From NCBI GenBank assembly GCA_963573305.1, contig OY754334.1:25661614-25725613 (forward strand): DNA of 64,000 bases, in the 5' to 3' direction. Numbering within the stretch: position 1 is the stretch's first letter; each line of letters starts with the position of its first letter. Made by a program: the position numbers and the translations under genes. This stretch comes from Pyrrhosoma nymphula (lineage: Eukaryota > Arthropoda > Insecta > Odonata > Coenagrionidae). Under the pieces are notes generated by a model, which searched no databases, was not told the DNA's origin, and worked only from the letters and a program-made list of their open reading frames with translations. Shown one piece after another: positions 36,177 to 48,932 of this stretch.

Positions 36177-36779
36177 GCATCTGGAACCGAACAACCTTCA
36201 ATATCACCATACCCCGCGAAAGCATTAGATATTTATTCGAATTTCTTTATTATTTCTTTTATTAATCTAACATAATATTGTGCACCATCTGCGATTTTGT
36301 CCAATGTTAAGAATCGCATCATAGTTTTGCAGCAAAAAGTTGGATTCGTTTCTTCTCTGCTAAAGTAATACAGGTTTAGCATAACCGTCAAATAACACTC
36401 CCAACAAGTTTGTCTGTCGTTGAACTCAGAAGTGTGGAAATTCAAGGGGGTTAATTTTTCAGTATGTTTAAATAAGGATTTTAATGCAAAATGCGTTTTT
36501 ATTAGGAAGTGATTTATGAGAACATATCCCGATATTACTAATAGCAGATGAAACAAGGTAGAATCGAAACTGCATATTGAGCGGGTCATTCGGTTAACAA
36601 AGCCAGTCTCCCAACGAAAAGGGAGGAATTGAACGGATCTCAACTTCGGGAGAGGCATATTCAGTTGTCGCGGTAGGCTTTGATGCAGGCGTTCTCATCC
36701 AAACGCACGAGTATTTTGAAGTCACGTTCGCTGCCTCGTCGAGTTGTGATACGCTCAGTTAAGTGATTGCGGCATTAAC

Positions 36780-37100
36780 GGTGTGATTATTGTTTCATCA
36801 GGGGCCCCGAACGGAGAACGCCGCATCGTGGGTCGTACACAGTGGCGACCGACCTGACTATTGGGGCGTGGAAAATAGATCGCATCATTGCATTGGGGTG
36901 AATGGGGAGAGGGAGGTTTGTTCCTCTCTTGGTGTACCCGAGTCGCTGCGGCTTCCGTCCCCGCCGCCGGGCTCCCACGCCGCCGTCTCCTGGCAGTCAG
37001 CCGCCGACGTAGCGATGCCCCGTTTCCGCCCGTTCGGCTTCCCTTCTTCCCAGATCCCCTCACCCATCCCTCCCCGTAACCCCACTGCATCTCAAAGTGG
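36780..37100. other. GC/CpG-rich island
   Basis: A GC-rich, CG-dense block with long overlapping open frames in several frames on both strands. This is a composition effect; no exon is recognised. It may be a promoter region. Confidence 0.45.
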
Positions 37101-38107
37101 AATGCCCATAACCCTAATTGATTCTACGTGGTCGTCGCTGGCGCCAATTTGCCTGCTATCCTCCATCCAGTCGGTAGCGTGATGATTCTTTTCGTTCGTT
37201 CGTAATCCTTCAAGGGTGAATCGAACGTATCCTTGTGCTATGATCATTGGAGCTTAATGTGCCGGATGTGAAGTGAGATTACCCTACTAAACTACTGTTG
37301 CGATACGATTCCTCTCAATATGCCTTTTATGGTCTGCAACAAGAGATATCAGTACCTTCCGATTCCGCCTATAGGGCAGAATATAATGGGAATACATGGT
37401 GCCAATTTTACAATGAGGATATACGTCACGACAAAACCCTGGAATTTCCGCATTTCGGGAACTAGCAGACCGGGCAGCTACGTTGAAGCTGATCAATTTA
37501 TTAATTTTATAATCATAAGCAATAAGTGAGTATTAAAACTTTCAAAAAAATTAATACTTGTGCTACATCGCTAATTTGGTTTCATGTTGCATTATTTTTC
37601 AGGAATCCTACTGCAGGAAAAAGAACTTAATTGATAAAAAAAGTTTGATCAACATGATGAAGGCAGAAATTTAATTTATACCAAGCGTTGCTAGCATCAG
37701 CGAGTTGCTATTCAAAATTTTATCAGTACATAGCAGATATTGAGTATTTAATGATAGGGAGAATGTGTCATTTATTTGAGCAATTAAAGTTATTTTATTT
37801 GCAGCTGTTTTTTTATCTAATTGATTTTTGACTGATAATGTCAATACATTCACTTATAATTTTGTAAAATAAAGCAAAATATTCCATTCGCTGATTGGTC
37901 TTGAAACCACCTAAAGCAAAATTGTAATGGTATTTTACATCTGTTAAGAAAATCAGTGATTCTGTGGTAACTTCAATGTATTATGCTTGCCAAAACCGTA
38001 TCACAACTATAAAATTAGACAAAAATAGACATTCTCGACTCTTTTCTCGTCCTTCTTAGGGAAACTGAAATAAATGCTCATAACACTCCACGGTGATAAC
38101 ACACGCA
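37101..38107. other. No gene recognised
   Basis: A plus-strand open frame at 37320-37529 ends near a possible donor (AATAAGTGAGTATT), but no domain is recognised and the opposite strand is also open. Confidence 0.4.
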
Positions 38108-38200
38108 CCAAAGGCTAACATGTTTAACTGGAATTGAGAGATCCGGGTTCAAATCCTGGTCGAGTCATATAATTTTTTTATGGCGAATCTCATTCCATTG
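38108..38200 (+). mobile_element. tRNA-derived SINE fragment
   Basis: An A-box-like AAGGCTAACATG (near 38112) is followed by a good B box GGGTTCAAATCCTGG at about 38144-38158. Then come GTCGAGTCATA, a T-run and GGCGAATCTCATTCC. It reads as a SINE head plus the start of a body shared with the 16.1-kb fragment. The tail is not identified. A degenerate tRNA pseudogene is the alternative. Confidence 0.6.
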
Positions 38201-41200
38201 TTGTATATCTTTGCATCCGTGCACGGTACTGCATACCGTATCTGTTATATATATTGCAGTGATTTGGTAATCATGTTAAAACACATGCAACAATTCATTG
38301 CATATCATAAAAAAGGTGTCCCATATAATGACTTCTTGGAACCATTACAATTTAATGTGATTTTTACGGTGGAAGTATTCCGCGCGTCTTCTGGTTCCGC
38401 AGCTGATAGGAATACTGTATTGTTTGAAACATACTTTAGTTCCTGTTTCGATTTTGTTTGAATTTGGTATTATTTTTTGTTTAAACTTTTTAATTTATTT
38501 TAGTGTGGAAATTTTTGATTTATTGTTAAAATGTTTTGGTTGATATGGGGTTGTTGAAAAAAATAGGTGGGTTGAAGGGGGGATGAAAGAAAGACTGGGA
38601 GCTTGAAGAGCTTCTCTGTACCATATCGAAGAATTTCCTGGTAAAAAAATGGAAAATAAGTCTTATTGATGAGTAGACAAGAGTCCGACGATAGAATACT
38701 GCACGTAACGTATCTTAATGGGAAGGAAAATATGTTGGAAATGCCTACGAGGGATATGGTCATCAAGAGAGCAAATTTCACCTCCTAATGCAGTGATCCG
38801 CATACAGAAGCTGTAAAAATATCAACTCGGCTCTATCCGGGATTCGTTCTGATCAACGGCAGCTTGACCCGCTTTTCATTGTTTTCCTCGAACGCGATGA
38901 AGGGTTAAGAGATTCAAATGCAACTTGACGAATGGCGAGTTTCCTCTTTGGGCGACGCTGTAGTGGACACCGCAGCTCACGGCGGCGGGAAATGGCAAAC
39001 CACTCGAGGTTCGGCAAACGCATGCAAAGGACACTTGGCGGAAATCCTGTCGCATTGCGTGTTCTCAATTCTCTTGATTCTCGAGAGTCAAAAACTCACT
39101 TCCACGTGACAAGCTTTGCGTATAGCGTTGGCCTGCGGAGCAATTTGAAAATAGCCAAATCGCCCCACGGTTATCTGTCAAAAAACATATGTCTATGACT
39201 AACATATGGCTCCAGAAACGGGTTGTTTAGCATAGATTATTCCCGGCATAATACAACCTATGGTTAGCTGAATGAAACTTTTTTTAATAAATGAAAATAT
39301 AATGCTCATTAAAATGTTTACATTAAGAAAAGAAATACAAATCTTTAAAAATATACTCATTGCTTACAAATTTATTCATTCAGATAAAATACAAACTAAT
39401 CCAAGCTAAGTCTCAAGGACTTGTCAGCAATTTCTACCAATAAAACCGATTATAATTGGCAACAGCATCATCCCAAGATTTAATCCTTTTACAAAATTTT
39501 CCAAAATTTACATTCCAGATTTGTTCTACAATATTTAAGATTTTACGCTTTACAATGCTACAAAGCTTTTCCTTTGTATCGTGTTTATTATTCTATCAAC
39601 TATCTTTTCATTTTAACCTTAACTACATGTCTTGTAGTTAATTTACTTATACTATGTAGTAGGTATATGATTAAATTATTTTGGTACTACCACTTTAAAT
39701 ATATTGATACCATACCTCGCATAGGTATTGAAATGGTAATTTTTACTGTTCGAAAAGTTTCAATCATTTATAACGTGGCTAGAAACATATTCATATATAC
39801 CTTCAATATTTTTTATTTATTTCTATTTGTTTTACCATACAGAGCTTTAATGAATTTATATATTGTTTTCAATTATCATTTATGGTACTACATACTATTT
39901 AATTCTGCATAATATTATGGCACATATTCTTCATTTATTCGTCCTGCAATGGTCTCAATGAATTCAGGTCTCATTAGTGAAATGCTTTAAGTATTGTTAT
40001 TTTTTCCCAGAGGTGATTCAAAATAGTGAGAAAAATGTCATCCACTCCGGTATTAATTACTACTTTCTCACAATACATGTGGGGTTGATGATTTTCCGTT
40101 CTCTTTCAAGGTATCCTCGCAAACAATGCAGTCAATCATGCATTAGCTCTTGAGCGACCAGGCTGAGAGGGATTCGATTTAATAAAAAAATAGGTCAAAA
40201 AGTCAGAATATTCTCCTTTTAGATTGCGCGTGTTGCTATGACTTTGACAGTAAGCGTGATGGTTAATTTACTTCGCCATCCACAATTCCTTAAGAGGTTC
40301 CAGCACAGAGGAATCCAACTTTTCTATTATAGCTAAGCTTGAAGATCTAAAGGACGGCAACAAAACACTTATTTATTGCTTATGCTATTAATGACTGTTC
40401 TTCTATTAACTTTTGCTCATTATGACATACCCATCTATTCCTGATATAAGCTGGAAAACGATCATCAGTAAAAAAAAAGATTAATGGCATAAAATGTATT
40501 TTGAAATAATAATGAGGTCATTTCATAATATTTTATTCATATGCGTAGACGATGAAATTAGAGTCCTGTAAATCTGTCAATTGCATATGACATTCGATGA
40601 TATATACCAGATAAGATAGACCGGCATTAATTAGATGCACATTTATGGTTTGTATTGACGGCTTAAGTTAATGGGGCCAATTTGTGAATTCGGACACTAA
40701 CGGCGACATTGCACACATGCTTATTGCTTGGCTAAGGAGGAATTTAAGGTTAGGAAGATTGGATACTCCGTGAAGATTTACTTAGCTGTTAATGTTAATA
40801 TTAATAACGTAGTTTCAAATTTAGAACTATATTTTGTACATCCATTCACGATAATACACACTCTATTATTTTCTTTCTAGCTTTCAGCGGAAAGCTTTTG
40901 ATCTTGTTATGTTATGATATTAAAAGTTTTATTTTTCAGCAGCTAAAATTCACATTGACTAACTCTCTTTTATTACTTACTCTTGCGAGCACTACGGGTA
41001 ACCCTCACAAGTCTGAAGTCACTACGTGTAAATAATTTGTGCAGTAGTCAAATGTAGTTTCGACTTCATTATTGAATTGCATCCTTCCCGATCACTGATC
41101 TGTTTTTTAGAGATAATTATGTTTTATATGAAATCTACTATATAAGTAGTCTATAGTTTTCCTTATGCTTCCATTATTGCAATTTAGATCTTTAAATGCA

Positions 41201-44200
41201 ACTGTTTTATTGAAACCTCTCAACTAGAACGCGATTTGCTCGAAGTTAAATTAAATAAAACGTGACTCGTTACAATCTGGAAGAGGATTATCTCACTTTT
41301 GCGTTTTTTTTAGGTTCATTTCCTACGAAGAAATGTTCATGAGAAAAAATCGGCGTGAACTGGAAACCGAACGACGTAATACTTTTGACACGCCGGGCAA
41401 ATGCACAGTTGATCGGTTCCCGGTCCAGACCGATTTTTTATCCTGGCAATATCAACGAATTTCATCTCCATATTTGCGGCAGGCATGAATAACTTCACTC
41501 TCATTTCCTGCTAATAGATGTGACTGAAATATTTAACGGGATAAAAACAGCGCAATGAGGAATCGATTTCAATTCAGTCCAATGCACTTTTTGTGCGACG
41601 GCGCTGCAATCCAGAATGTATCACATCCGTGATTAGTGAATTCCTGAGTCAATAAATTTGTCCGATATTTGCTTTATTCTTGAAATATTTCTCACCCAAA
41701 TCTACTGGAGTCCTTTACCTTGAGGATTGAAACATGGTCATACCCGTACATAAAATTTTAAACAAAGGAAGCCATGATGCTCGGGTGTTTCTTCTGTGTT
41801 TCTTGGTCTCATACCAATAGGGACATGTCTGATTTATGATGAGCTATATTCTTATGCCTTTGCTTTCTTTGCGATTCATTTAAGAGAAGGTTCCAAATCA
41901 GAAATTATATTAACAATGTTTTTGTCCTTTATGTTCAGGTCATATAGTTTAACTCATTTTCCCTACTTTATATCTTATAGCATCCTATTCAATGAAGGTG
42001 TAATCGAATAAGTGTACTGGATATCTCATTGCTTATTAAATCACTGTCATTTCAAGTACTTAGTAAAATTACCAGTTATTGTGGTATCTTGAAAAGCAGT
42101 GAAGACTATAGCTGGCATCACCTGCATGTGTGTTTTAATGTCAAACACTTTCAAATACTGTAATTCACAGCCGGTCGCATGTCTTTAGAAATATTTACCT
42201 TATTTCAGCCGTACTTTGAAAATGGTGACAAAAATGTAATTATTCATAATTTAGGTGGCATATTTATCGTTAATTGAACTTTTGATAATTTTCATTTATT
42301 TTAAAAACAAACATATTTTCTGTGTCGCGCTTGAGAAGTTTACACTCAAGTGACCCAGAATAGCTAGGATGATTCCTGGTATCCTACAAGCCGAACCATA
42401 AGTTTTTTTTCTGCAGAATTATTTCATAAACGAGATGGATGAATTGAGTTCACCAAAAATTTATACACAACCCAAAATGCGCCCCCTAAAACAGTTGGAT
42501 GGGAATTCTGGCATCCTATTTACGTTCTAGAATTACGTGGTTTCTCCGGCCCATTATCCTTGGCATAGCGTAGAATTAGGTGCTGATATAGAAATGTATT
42601 ATTTTATAGTCATCCATTTAGACCCTCTGCCTTATTTTACACTACCAATGCATGGAAAAATACTGCACGTCATGTTTTTTAAGGAGCAATTTAAATAAGA
42701 GCAATAATAGCTTTGATACAGAACTTATGAAGGCGATTCCATGAGAACTTTTTTTGCACAGAATCATGGCTTAGTAGCTGGCAGCCTTGTACAGTTTCTG
42801 ATGGTATTACTCTGGACAGGAGAATACTTTAATTTGCAGAAATATTGTACGGAAAAAAATATTAATTTGACTAATTCATGAACTCAGCCGTCAAAATTTG
42901 TAAGCATTAAGCTTAAATGAGTTTGTTAAAGTGGTTTATAAAGAGTAGTATGCGATTCCTTCTCTGATAGTCATATTGACCCGCGGGGTGAACATAAATA
43001 ATTTGAAATTTTTTTATTGAGTTAACCAGGGTCAAAAATTATTATTAATGAACACAACGACGACGTGTTGTGCGTGCCTTATTCGCAATCGTTTCCCTTT
43101 TTAACATGATCATCGCATTTCATAGGAAATATTCTACTCACAACGTGGGCAGACATTTTCTGACGCTACTTCATTCCGCGAAGCTGAACATTTTGTTGAA
43201 AGTGAGATTCAAGCGATCGTTGAAATCTCCGTAGCCTTACTTTCCTTGTTCCTGCCGTAGCCTTATGCTCAAGTCAGCGCGAGTGACCAATTCCCCTCTA
43301 TTCTCAAATTCTGACAGCATCTTTTTTTTGGAACAGAAGTGACTGAAATGCTTTCATCAGTGCTACGACATTCCCTAAACCACAATTAAACACTCATTAT
43401 GTTATCGTTTAAAATTTTGAGAAATTAAATGAAAGAAACTGGTTTGTTGCACCCTCTCAGTTTATTTAGAGGATTTAATCTTGCTTAAAACCCCTCTTAT
43501 CGCTGACAATAATTTTTCTTGCATTCTGAGGTGAATGAAACTCATCCCATTTTGAATATAAAGACAGAATTAATGGATACATTACCTCGGTTGAACAACC
43601 TCAAACCACTGAATATTTCCTTGAGCATGTAATGTAACCTCCCCGAAGTTGGTAAATTCACTAGGAGCACAATGTTACTTTTTTACGTTATACTCACGGG
43701 TCCGTTGAGAGCAAGAGGTAAAAACAAAATGCTAATAAACAGGGGGTACCTGTTGGGTAACACGTGCCGTCGGGAAAACGGAAAGGGAATTGCACGAAGT
43801 GCTAAACACAGTTTCATAAAAGATCAATCCAACAAAATCAGATTTCAGTACCAACTTTCCTGTTTGATGAAGCACCCGGAACGCGAAGAGAACAAAATAA
43901 ATTAATTAGGAGACAGAACTTCCGCGGTGCAAATATAAGAAAACACTCTTTGAATAGTTCTTATTCAGGGCCTTGAGAGAGAGAGAGAAAGAGCTTCTGC
44001 TTTCTGCGCTTCTCCTTTTAACAACTCACGGAGGTTTTCGGTTGGAACGCCATGGTATGTAGCAGATAACTTTGACCCAGCTAATTATTAAAAACATATA
44101 TTACTCGTGGCACCAAGTTGAAAACTGCTAAATTCGTGACCAGGAATGTCGAAATAATGGCATTCATCTCAAATCGTGTCTTAAATGATAGAATGAAAAT

Positions 44201-45275
44201 AATTTGAAATCAAATATTGGACTTGGGATAGATAAACTTTATTATTATTAAAAGGTTTGACATAGAAAATGATATAATCTATTAAAACAGCAAAATGCTA
44301 GTTCAAATCCAAATCTTAAGTCAAAATTTAGTTTTTAATACTCGAAGTTCCCTCGATGCTACTAGGAGTTATAATTTGAAATCGCACTACAGGAGTCTCC
44401 TTAAAGAAGACTTTAAGTCATATAATTGTCCATTTTGTCTCTTATATGCTTAATTGGATGCTTATATTTTTCCCGAACGTCTCAGATCATTTCGGTTAAC
44501 CGTCGTTACTTTACCCTTCAGTATACATATTTAGGCACTGCTCTTCCAAATCACTCTCAGTGTATCAACAACTTTCATCAATATAAAGATTGGTTTGCTG
44601 TCATTCTCCTTTTCATTCCATTTTAAGTTAAACGCTTTCCATCCATCCTTACGTCTCCTTAGTTAATAGTCACATTCAGTTTTCCTTCCGTTGATGTTTG
44701 GAGGTGTTTTGAGGATGATGTCTCAGACATTTTACAATAAGCTGGTATCTTTCTCTTCACTGAGTGTCATTAATCATTTATTGTTTATAGCCATCCTTAA
44801 AAATGTTTTATGGATGATTCAATTCGTCCGTTAGCTTTTAATTATTCCTTAAATGGACTAAAGTTTAATTGCCCCCAATGTCCACTGTTCCGCTTCTCTA
44901 ATCGTCCAAATTTCACTGCCATGTATTTCAGCATCATAATAAAATGATTCATTGTTAAGCTTAAACAAGCGCTGGAATACTTTCAAAACCGTCTTAATAT
45001 CTTTTGGAAGAATCTTTTTTGTAGAATGTATTTCACACTTAAATATCTCTTTTCTTTATTGCGTAATTCCACCGCAAGGAATCCTACTTCTCAGTAATAA
45101 AAAACTCTTTCACTTGTTTCACATTATGCTGTCCAGGTCTTAAATGACTTTATCCATTCCATTTCGTCTACGAATCACTATTTTGGACTCCTGTTCATTA
45201 TAAAATCAGAAGCTTCTAGCGAAACAGCGTGGAATTAATACGTGATCAAATAACAATACGTGATTTTTATCACAT
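38201..45275. other. AT-rich DNA, nothing recognised
   Basis: About 7 kb with only short AT-driven frames. The hydrophobic frame at 39574-39912 is composed largely of AT-rich codons. A GA microsatellite lies at 43976-43995. No exon, RNA gene or element was identified. Confidence 0.4.
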
Positions 45276-45396
45276 TATAAAATTGACTAACGACCCGGGT
45301 TTCAATGTTTATAAACTACCTTCAGGTGATGATATATAGACAGGAAAGAAAGTAATGTATAAATATGAAATACCGGGTCGTTAATAAATTTTATAT
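45276..45396 (-). repeat. Inverted repeat with CTGAAGG/GAAAC core
   Basis: Left arm 45276-45300 (TTATAAAATTGACTAACGACCCGGGT) is complementary to right arm 45371-45396 (TACCGGGTCGTTAATAAATT...). On the minus strand the loop includes CACCTGAAGG, GTTTATAAAC and TTGAAACCC. This is similar in plan to the 26.45-kb inverted repeat (arms around a CTGA..GAAAC core), although its core is less regular. Confidence 0.7.
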
Positions 45397-46254
45397 TGTG
45401 GATGATAGCATGTTTTTTATTACGTCAGTTGGAGTTCAATGCTTGAGAAAGAAGCACGTATGGTTGTCACCTACGATGTAAGCTCCGTGTTTGGTAAACG
45501 GGAGATACAAATGGAGCCTGAAGGTTTCTCGGGTACTGTGACGGTTGACTATAACACGTCGTGCTGTAAGATTGAATACTTAGGTGAATGAATGTAACAA
45601 ATAAAGCCAAAGTAGCTTGAGAGAATATTGCAGTTATCATACAGTGGCTCTAGTGCAATTACCCGTTGGGAAAATCCTTTATTTGCAAGAAAGTTGAGCT
45701 GAAAGCTGATTAAAGACCAGGAAGGCCGAATGCAACAAAAATTGATCGAAGTTTCTAAACTCATTGCTAGCGCACTAATGTCAGAATGTCTAGCATCGAG
45801 CCAGGAAATTTTGCAAGCTGCTATGATTCCATTTAAATTAGCATTTTGTATTTTGGCAAACGATTTGAAGAAGCGGACACGAGGGTTTTTGGGTTATGTT
45901 CAAGTTGATTTATTCAGGTGCACACCAGATTGAATCAACGAGGAAATAAAACGAAAACCTTAGAGTTATCTTAATATTTCCGCGGAAGCCTTGTATCACA
46001 ACGGGAAACTGCATGTGTGACGAGTCCTTCACTCCTTGGCTGCAGATGCAGAAACGTGTGGTAATTGAAAGATCGCTGAAGTAACCATTTAGCTTTAAAG
46101 AAGAATAATTCTGTCTAATTTTAGCCATTAATGTATCGTGACCTTGGAACTGGAATTTAAACCCAGTCAAATCGTTGGAGAGGGTCATCCTCCCCTTGAC
46201 CCGAAGATATTCGACGAGCGCAATCAAACGTTAAGCAAATTATAATTTTTGCTT

Positions 46255-46700
46255 ATGACCCTTGATGAAGCATGGTTACAGATCGAGTTCAAAGTGGAAT
46301 AAGTGTCAAATCAGCATATTACCCGTTTTTTTTCCAAATCATTACGGAGTTAAAAGAACAACAACCGGTAGGGTCACTCGTCCTGCACGACAATGCGCGT
46401 CCAAACAACGGGAATGATGCGACCAATATTTTGCGTCAATGCGGGGAGTAAAGGTCACTTCATGCACAAGATTATCCAGATATAAGTTTAGCAGACTTTG
46501 ATTGATTCTTAAAGCTGAAACAATCACTACATGGACATTTTTCCCTCCCTAGTGGAGCTCTCCACAGGGATTGCCTGAGTTCTTTAACACCTGAACAAAA
46601 GTAATAACCTCAATGGAGAATTTAAGTTTCCTAGACGTTGGGTCTCAGGGACTCTGGAACACGGACTGAAAAGCAGGGTGATTATATTGAAGCTCTGTGA
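46255..46700 (+). pseudogene. Mariner-like transposase relic
   Basis: Recognisable pieces in mixed frames: LDEAW near 46262 (the first catalytic Asp region, usually D-E-x-W), then LHDNARPNN near 46379 (the second Asp, LHDNARP being a mariner signature). HAQDYPDISLADFD near 46457 follows (the third acidic site, usually YSPDL.P.D). The end is FPRRW near 46630 and QGDYIEAL with a stop at 46700, the usual mariner C-terminus. Several frameshifts and stops make it non-functional. No inverted termini were located and the N-terminal helix-turn-helix region was not recognised. Confidence 0.85.
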
Positions 46701-46929
46701 GAATATAATAATGAAAAATAAAACTGAAATTGATATAATAACAAGAAATTACATTGGAGATTATGAATATTAAACTCCCTACGTACTGCAGTCTTCTCTT
46801 TACTTTTACTTCACTATCAACATGAAAAATGCCAATTAAGGGAGCATGCCTAAGAATAGCATATTAATCACTGTAACGGAAATTTAAGTTATTAATGACA
46901 CTGCAATATCATAAAAAATATGGTAGAAA

Positions 46930-47158
46930 GCCAAAAATATCAGGAATTGTATGGAGTAGAAGATGCGAGAAAGTATAAATCATTTGTATTTGCAGACGTG
47001 CATCCCAAGAGAGGGTCTAGAAAGTCGGGTTCGTTTGCCCATCTATGAGCATCACCCAAGCTCTTGAGACAGTTCTCTAGTCGATGGAGATCAAGTGCTT
47101 TGTCCCCATTCGGTATGCTAACTAGGTGACAAAAGCACAGTTCAAGAGGATACAACAA
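46930..47158 (-). pseudogene. Possible LINE apurinic-endonuclease relic
   Basis: The minus-strand frame reads CFCHLVSIPN...GDAHRW..EPDFLDPLLGCTSA...SSTPYNS followed by a stop. The layout QLV..PTR...LDL.LT...SSPLGNSDH is typical of the last part of the APE-like endonuclease in jockey/R1/CR1 LINEs, and the spacing agrees. The match is by pattern only, and the key NSDH is broken here. It lies 3' of the 48-kb RT relic in minus orientation, so it is probably a separate insertion. Confidence 0.4.
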
Positions 47159-47396
47159 TGGGTTGATAATTTTCCAAATACTGAAAATTTAGGCTCATAG
47201 GCCCACACATTATGTCGAAGGGCACAATTATAAAATTACTTCAACTAAAACAAAACCTGCATGGAATGAGAGAGGAATTATTATATATCAGTTTTAAGTA
47301 TTTTTCTGATGAGGCATGGAGAGTACATACAGAATACCATCAGTGGGCATGTTGTAGAAATTAAATACTCTTGTTTCACTATTTTCTCCAGTTTGA

Positions 47397-47429
47397 CCTG
47401 ATGATGCCTATTGTAACGGAGGTGAAAAC
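47397..47429 (+). repeat. CTGATGA-stem-GAAA hairpin
   Basis: CCTGATGA-T-GCCT, a ten-base loop, AGGT-GAAAAC. Same plan as at 26.5, 36.1 and 55.2 kb, with a different stem sequence. Confidence 0.6.
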
Positions 47430-47974
47430 TTTTGTTATCATAACACTGATGAATGCAGATCAACCTCTAACATGGGACCCAGCTCTTCAAGCCACAACGG
47501 AAGCATTCGCTCCAATTTATCTATTTTACCGAAGAAAGCTGTAACACTGTTGAAATACAAAATATTTGATGGAGCTTAGATGGCTCATGTAATTGAGCAA
47601 TGTAAAGTAAGTGGGAGGGTAATGTTGAAAATATGTAAAGCGATTTCCATGAAGCGGTTGAGGAGGTCTAGGGGAGTTAAAATTTTATTTTTTGGTTCCA
47701 TAATATCTTAAGAGTAATTGATTAACAAATTTCGAAAACGGCTCATCTCGGATTTTTGAAAATGTTCATTAGACATAAAAATTCAATTTCTGTCAACCTA
47801 TTTAATTGAAGAGCGCATTTTTTTTAATAAAAACGTGTGCTGAAAGTCTAATGAAAAACAGATACGAGCCCTTCTATCTTTCATAAAACCTCGATCTATA
47901 CGTGTATATGAAAAAAGAGGGAATAGGCCCATTTTCAAAAATATCCGAGATGAGTCCTTTTTTTAGTCGTGATT

Positions 47975-48932
47975 AAATTGAGTTTGTGATCAGCCGAGAT
48001 CCTAAACAGATGATGCAATAATGAGGTTGTGAGAATTTGCCGTAGTTTAAGTTAAGGAGGAATTTTTCCATGAAATGGATATGGTGATCCATTTACTTGA
48101 GTTTCAGGAAAGCTTCCAGGTAGTGCACCATATTGACGTACTATTATTGAAGACATCTTAAAAATAGCTACACTCCGCGGAATTTTGAATTAGCTTAAAG
48201 ATTTTGAAATCATCAGCATTAAGAAGAGTATGGACTTGGGAGGAAGGAACAATGGCCGACACGATCGTCAATGGAAAGATTAAAAAAGATTTGATCCAAG
48301 AACACTATCCTAGGGAACACAGACGTTACAGGTAATCAGTAAAATCAGGAGCCTAAAAGTACTACCCGCTTGGCCGTGTTGTTAAGGAAGGAGTTGGACA
48401 TATTTAGAAAATTGTTGAAGAAATTAAATTAATGACTGAGTTTGTGGAAGAGGAGGGTCCGGTCCAGAGTGTTAAAAACTATCGAAAAGGTAGGAAAGAT
48501 GACATATTTTTGTTGTATTGGCTGTGAAACTGACAGTATGGTGCTGAAAAACTGCCAAGTTTGTTGAGCAAGAGCGGACCGGAAGGCAACCATGTTGGTT
48601 GCCAAAGAGAATCGAAGATGTGGAGCATTAAGCCGTGTCAAGAAAAATTCTCTCACAAACAGAGGATAGGATAGTAAACAAATAGGGCGGTAGTTGGAGA
48701 CGTTATGCCATTATAGAGACAATCATTTATATGAACTATGTGAATAACAGCTGCTATTTTCCAATGAAGGAAATGTTCCCAGGGAAAAAAACAGAAGGCT
48801 TAAAAGGAATTAGAGGGAGGAAGTACAGTTGTGTATGAAAATTGGGACTGAGACCATCAGGGCTAGGGGTACAATGTAGTGGAATTTTACACAGGTATTC
48901 AACAACTTCCCGGGGATCATCCTGTGTTTGGG
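47975..48932 (-). pseudogene. Jockey-like LINE reverse-transcriptase relic
   Basis: Minus-strand pieces appear in the order expected of an RT domain. Near 48900-48830: DDPREVVEYL then SPDGLSPNF (usual GPDGL.P.F). Near 48640-48540: NQHGCLPVRSCSTNLAVF (usual QHGF..GRS..TNL), followed by a long degraded stretch. Near 48220-48200: a relic of the FADD.KIF catalytic box. Near 48140-48040: CTTWKLS and KWITISISW (usual W...W.L.LN..KC..I.F). Numerous frameshifts and stops are present, including in the catalytic box. This is an old inactive copy; related coding DNA may continue above 48.93 kb but is not recognisable. Confidence 0.75.

Noticed and set aside
39574..39912. Hydrophobic 112-codon frame resembling a membrane protein
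   Set aside because: Composition is dominated by AT-rich Tyr/Ile/Phe/Leu codons in AT-rich DNA, with no conserved motif.
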